Assembly (NCBI GenBank): GCA_902772565.1
Contig: CACYBJ010000066.1
Coordinates: 1 to 5,473 of the forward strand
Direction of reading: 5' to 3'
DNA: 5,473 bases
DNA from: an uncultured Lachnospiraceae bacterium
GTDB taxonomy: Bacteria; Bacillota; Clostridia; Lachnospirales; Lachnospiraceae
Position 1 is the stretch's first letter, and every line of letters begins with the position of its first letter. The notes beneath the pieces are model-generated. The model was not told the DNA's origin and did no database searches. It was given only the letters and a program-made list of their open reading frames with translations. The position numbers and the translations under genes are program-made. Shown here in pieces: positions 4,408-5,473 of this stretch.

Positions 4408-5473
4408 ATTTTTTCAGATAAACAAGAAGCACGGAAATGTCGGCAGGAGAGACGCCGGAAATTCGTGACGCCTGTCCCACGTTTTCGGGTCTTATCTTCG
4501 ACAATTTCTGCTTTGCTTCAAGACGCAGAGATACAATGTCTTCATAATCAATTCCGGCAGGAATACGTCTCGCTTCCAGTTTCTTAAAGTGCTCCACCTG
4601 TCTGTTCTGTCTCTCGATGTAGCCCTCGTACTTGATTTCAATAGTAGCCTGCTGAATCACATCCTTCGGAAGTTCGGGTCTTTCGGTATCAAGAACTGAA
4701 AGCATCTCGTAGGTAAGCTCCGGTCTGCAGATAAGTTCCGCAATGGAAGTACCTGTATGTATGTCGGAGCTTCCCATGTTTCTTAAGGCAGAATTTACAG
4801 CCTCGCTTGCTCCAACCTTTACACTCTTAAGTCTTTTAATTTCGGCAGATATCTGCTCCTTCTTTTTAAGGAAAGCCGCATATCGCTCATCATCTATAAG
4901 TCCGACTTCATGGCCGATTTCAGTGAGTCTCAGGTCGGCATTATCCTGTCTGAGTATCAGTCTGTACTCTGCGCGGCTGGTCATCATACGGTAAGGCTCA
5001 TGAGTTTCCTTGGTAACAAGGTCGTCGATGAGCACGCCGATATAGGCCTGGCTTCGGTCAAGGATCACCGGTTCAAGTCCCTTGATTTTCCTTGCCGCAT
5101 TTATGCCTGCAATAATGCCCTGGGCGCCGGCTTCCTCATAACCGGAGGATCCGTTGGCCTGACCTGCGGAAAAGAATCCGCTTACCTTCTTGCATTCAAG
5201 AGAAGCCGAAAGCTGCATAGGATTAATGCAGTCGTATTCGATGGCATATGCATTCCTTACCACCTGGGCATTCTCAAGGCCCTTGATGGAACGGTAGAGA
5301 GCCAGCTGAACCTCCTCGGGAAGAGAAGAGGAGAGTCCCGAAAGATATATTTCGTTGGTGTACTCACCCTCAGGTTCCAGGAAGAACTGGTGTCTTATCT
5401 TGTCCGGGAACTTAACCACCTTATCCTCTATGGACGGGCAGTAACGCGGTCCCACACCCTCAATATTTCCTGA
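4379..5473 (-). CDS. mnmG: tRNA uridine-34 modification enzyme MnmG (GidA), C-terminal part
   Basis: The last 364 residues of MnmG; the gene continues past the right edge. Its reading frame is open to the last base, where SGNIEGVGPRYCPSIEDK begins. Aligning this to E. coli MnmG puts the first residue near 266 and predicts a total close to the usual 629-630. MnmG is an FAD- and NADH-using cytoplasmic enzyme that, with the GTPase MnmE, adds carboxymethylaminomethyl to the wobble uridine of certain tRNAs. Seen here are the first GidA signature with its conserved cysteine (PRYCPSIEDK, residue 12 of this part), the second signature (AGQANGSSGYEE from about residue 103), DNADLRLT at about 177-184, and the helical C-terminal domain that contacts MnmE, ending in VSPADISVLLVYLKKYEQ. 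An internal GTG in GVGP is not the true start. rsmG follows after 170 bp. Confidence 0.97.
   Translation of the reverse strand, partial: SGNIEGVGPRYCPSIEDKVVKFPDKIRHQFFLEPEGEYTNEIYLSGLSSSLPEEVQLALYRSIKGLENAQVVRNAYAIEYDCINPMQLSASLECKKVSGFFSAGQANGSSGYEEAGAQGIIAGINAARKIKGLEPVILDRSQAYIGVLIDDLVTKETHEPYRMMTSRAEYRLILRQDNADLRLTEIGHEVGLIDDERYAAFLKKKEQISAEIKRLKSVKVGASEAVNSALRNMGSSDIHTGTSIAELICRPELTYEMLSVLDTERPELPKDVIQQATIEIKYEGYIERQNRQVEHFKKLEARRIPAGIDYEDIVSLRLEAKQKLSKIRPENVGQASRISGVSPADISVLLVYLKKYEQANAAEQ

Overview
The window suggests a chromosome of a low-to-moderate-GC Firmicute, most likely a clostridial (Lachnospiraceae-like) bacterium. This rests on the mnmG-rsmG pair typical of the Firmicute origin region, five perfect copies of the 16-bp ParB site parS, a clostridial-type NADPH butanol dehydrogenase, and strong GGAGG ribosome binding sites. 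The genus is inference; no rRNA or tRNA gene is present to fix it.

Layout. Positions 1-2045 hold no credible gene on either strand, which is long for a bacterium. This stretch is organised rather than empty. An AT-rich block (about 240-400) carries four copies of a 9-mer. It is followed by one parS (471-486) and four DnaA-box-like 9-mers packed into 49 bp (526-574), which together look like a replication-origin module. Next comes a strongly G-biased stretch (about 590-1165) ending in a degenerate 15-bp minisatellite (967-1164), then a cluster of four perfect parS sites at 98-111-bp intervals (1387-1716), then an A/C-rich, G-poor leader (1717-2033).

Positions 2046-3233 (+) encode a complete iron-dependent alcohol dehydrogenase with its own ribosome binding site. 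A compound hairpin at 3307-3350 lies between it and rsmG, which faces it, and can serve as a terminator in both directions. On the minus strand, rsmG (16S rRNA m7G methyltransferase, TTG start) lies downstream of mnmG (tRNA wobble-uridine modification), which leaves the window at its right edge. A perfect 41-bp tandem duplication copies the 3' end of mnmG into the mnmG-rsmG gap.

How the parts relate. mnmG and rsmG are RNA-modification genes normally found beside oriC, often followed by parA-parB. Here the stretch after rsmG holds the dehydrogenase, and no parA or parB is seen, but the DNA sites read by ParB and DnaA are present. The main interest is therefore the non-coding left part: a segregation locus combined with an origin-like element and an unexplained minisatellite.
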